DNA of 34,999 nt from a bacterium (GTDB lineage: Bacteria > Bacteroidota > Bacteroidia > Chitinophagales > Saprospiraceae). Positions within the stretch are counted from its first letter, which is position 1, and the number at the start of each line of letters is the position of its first letter. The stretch covers positions 1 to 34,999 of the forward strand of contig JANSXW010000060.1 of NCBI GenBank assembly GCA_024742755.1. Direction: 5' to 3'. The position numbers and the translations under genes were made by a program. Shown one piece after another: positions 33,465 through 34,999 of the stretch. The notes under the pieces were generated by a model. It ran no database searches. It was given only the letters and a program-made list of their open reading frames with translations, and had not been told where the DNA came from.

Positions 33465-34850
33465 GCGCAATCTTACACGCCCGTCTCTCCTATCGGCACG
33501 CTGCAATCCATCTACCACGAGGAAGGCCGCTACGTCAAAAATAGCAGCAACTGGCACCATGAGTATGTTATCAGAGACCATCTGGGCAATAACCGTGTCT
33601 TTTTCAGCGACACCAATGGAAATGGTTTCATTTCTATGTCGGAGGTGAGCCAGGCTGTAACGCTAGTGGAAGTCTCGACCGAAGCGTCGGGAAGGCGCAT
33701 TACTAGCTACCGCTTTCAGCGGCACAGGCTATTCGGCATGGCAATGCAAGGCAGCTGGCTGAGCACTTCCATGCCCAAAAATAAGTATCGGTACAACGGT
33801 ATAGAGCAGACGGCTAATCTTGGGCTGGATGTGTACAATGCCTTTTACCGGACGCTGGATCCGAGCCTTGCCAGATGGTGGCAGGTGGATCCTAAAGCGG
33901 AGGGAGCTTATGGACACAGTCCGTATAACTCGATGTGGAATAATCCTGTTTCCTTTTCTGATCCGGAAGGAGATTTTGCTTGGATACCATTTGCAATAGG
34001 GGCTGCTTTAGGTGGATTTTCAGGATATTCAATTGGTAAAGCAAATGGAGCTACTGGTTGGGGGATGGTTGGTTATATTGCAGGAGGGGCCGCGATTGGA
34101 GGCTTATCTGGAGCTGCTGGTGCAGGTGTTACTTCTTCATTGGGTACAAGCCTTTCAACACAATATGGAGGATTAATAGCTACTGCAGCAGGCGGTGCGA
34201 CAGGCGGTGGTATAGCCGGAGGAGGGTTTGCAGGATTGGCAGGTCAAAATATTTTGGATGGTGCTTGGAAAGGAGCTTTAAGTGGATTTGTTGGGGCAGG
34301 ATTAGGAGGCTATATATCTGGAGGGGCAGGAGCTTTTGTTGGAGGAGCTGCATCTGGTGGAATAAATGCAGGATTAAATGGAGAAAATGTTGGATTGTCT
34401 GCATTAGCAGGAGGTGCAATTTCATTTGGTTCATATCAACTAACAAGTGCCATCAATTATAAGAAGTTCTCCAAAGCTGGTGGAACTCTAAGTAGAAAAC
34501 AATTCAATGCTTTTAGTAGGGCTTCCCAGAAGTCATTTACAAGAGGAAGAGAATTTGGTGGTTGGCTGACAACTGATGGTGACGTCCAATGGTGGAACAA
34601 AGGGGCAGGTGCGAGTGTATCTCCAACTCCAAAGCCGAGTAACGCATTTGGAGAATTTCATACTCATCCCAACCAGGGAGGTGGCTGGATTGAGTGGCAC
34701 AGCCCTGGGGATATTCGAGGGAGTAATGCAGATGGTACTTTTAGTTATGTAATTGGAAGAGGAAATTATTATATAGTTCACCAAGGCAGGATTTGTGCTT
34801 TTTCGAATCGCTGGAAAAGCGGATTTAAAAGTGTCCATAATTTTTCCTGA
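33465..34850 (+). CDS. Orphan Rhs core with JAMM-like C-terminal toxin domain
   Basis: The frame opens after a TAA at 33462 and has no ATG until 33636, yet homology runs through the whole: YHEEGRYVKN and EYVIRDHLGNNRVFFSD are the conserved Rhs core just before MSEVSQ. The expected YYPFGM is replaced by RLFGMAM after an unusual TLVEVSTEASGRR stretch. Core blocks NKYRYNGIEQ and NNPVSFSDPEGD follow. A glycine/alanine-rich, membrane-like region comes next (about 33975-34440). The last part has GEFHTHP (His codons at 34659 and 34665) and SPGD (34701-34712), an H-x-H...S-x-x-D metal pattern as in JAMM/JAB peptidase-like toxins. It reads as a silent toxin cassette. If translated, it probably starts at ATG 33636. 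Confidence 0.72.
   Translation, partial: AQSYTPVSPIGTLQSIYHEEGRYVKNSSNWHHEYVIRDHLGNNRVFFSDTNGNGFISMSEVSQAVTLVEVSTEASGRRITSYRFQRHRLFGMAMQGSWLSTSMPKNKYRYNGIEQTANLGLDVYNAFYRTLDPSLARWWQVDPKAEGAYGHSPYNSMWNNPVSFSDPEGDFAWIPFAIGAALGGFSGYSIGKANGATGWGMVGYIAGGAAIGGLSGAAGAGVTSSLGTSLSTQYGGLIATAAGGATGGGIAGGGFAGLAGQNILDGAWKGALSGFVGAGLGGYISGGAGAFVGGAASGGINAGLNGENVGLSALAGGAISFGSYQLTSAINYKKFSKAGGTLSRKQFNAFSRASQKSFTRGREFGGWLTTDGDVQWWNKGAGASVSPTPKPSNAFGEFHTHPNQGGGWIEWHSPGDIRGSNADGTFSYVIGRGNYYIVHQGRICAFSNRWKSGFKSVHNFS
33622..33970 (+). repeat. Rhs core direct repeat, copy B
   Basis: Partner of 31957-32240. The longest near-identity runs from AATGCAAGGCAGCTGGCTGA to the codons for VDPKAE, with only scattered third-position changes; after the PEGD codons the two sequences are unrelated. 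Such repeats permit recombination that swaps toxin tips. Confidence 0.85.
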
Positions 34851-34999
34851 TGAACGCTTTGGTTTAAATTTTCAAGAAGGTTAACGATGGCGTTTTCAAA
34901 AGTTTCCTTACAGATATGATATGATTTAGCCAGTATTTGCTTCATGTATTTCCACAATCGCTCAATCAGATTCAAGTTAGGTGAGTATCCAGGCAGAAA
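34778..34999 (-). mobile_element. IS630-family transposase, C-terminal part, running off the right edge
   Basis: On the minus strand the frame is open from the edge: FLPGYSPNLNLIERLWKYMK carries the conserved terminal part of the IS630 DDE motif (PxYSPxLNxIExxW, with the last catalytic Glu), followed by a helical tail and stop at 34780-34778. The 3' end overlaps the orphan toxin gene by 73 bases. No terminal inverted repeat could be delimited, so the element border is uncertain. The rest of the gene is outside the window. Confidence 0.82.

Noticed and set aside
34180-34462. Long frames on both strands in the glycine-rich part of the orphan toxin
   Set aside because: The repeats of GGA/GCA codons keep several frames open; only the frame with Rhs-core and HTHP motifs is supported.
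1-34999. CRISPR array, rRNA operon or prophage
   Set aside because: No regularly spaced short repeats, rRNA-like sequence or phage structural genes were seen.

Overview
The window looks like a chromosomal piece of a Bacteroidota bacterium, most likely of the Saprospiria/Lewinella type. Supporting signs are T9SS-type secreted proteins, DUF2141, DUF4783 and TIGR03643 proteins, a TonB with polyproline runs, lipoproteins in place of many secreted proteins, A-rich start regions instead of Shine-Dalgarno sites, and promoters of the Bacteroidota form (TTTG, then about 20 bases, then TAnnTTTG). I ran no searches; family calls rest on motifs read by eye.

Region 1 (1-8.2 kb) is ordinary housekeeping and stress functions: a TonB energy transducer cut by the window edge, Dps, a DASH cryptochrome/photolyase, a family 2 glycosyltransferase overlapping a TIGR02757 (DUF2400) gene, DUF4783, a GH73-like glucosaminidase, an HD-domain protein fused to a PycTM membrane module with no cyclase next to it, TIGR03643 and DUF2141. 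Region 2 (8.4-14.6 kb) is signalling: a CheB-CheR-PAS fusion convergent with a PAS/sigma-54 activator, then a sigma-factor-like protein with no recognisable region 4, and tRNA-Val(UAC). Region 3 (14.8-22.7 kb) holds an AsmA-like protein, QueG, a catalytically dead-looking SGNH protein, a two-domain fasciclin lipoprotein, a stand-alone methylmalonyl-CoA mutase small subunit and a secreted protein of unknown function.

Region 4 (23.0-27.75 kb, minus strand) is a complete Phe/Tyr branch operon: prephenate dehydratase, aminotransferase, prephenate dehydrogenase, and DAHP synthase/chorismate mutase. It is preceded by a well-formed Bacteroidota promoter and a leader with two successive attenuators. 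Each has its own short reading frame packed with Phe and Tyr codons, its own intrinsic terminator, and a segment placed to form an antiterminator. This tandem attenuator is the most striking regulatory feature here. Inside the operon, the aminotransferase runs into the tail of a decayed four-helix-bundle gene.

Region 5 (27.9-35 kb) starts with a PaaG-like enoyl-CoA hydratase and two palindromic operator-like sites. It then turns visibly AT-rich and accessory: a vWA protein with a T9SS tail, and a polymorphic-toxin locus. That locus has the N-terminal part of a giant Bacteroidota Rhs-like protein, joined out of frame to an Rhs core with an HEFGH metallopeptidase-like tip, a lipoprotein that may be its immunity protein, and a second orphan Rhs core with a JAMM-like (HTHP...SPGD) tip. 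An IS630-type transposase enters from the right edge.
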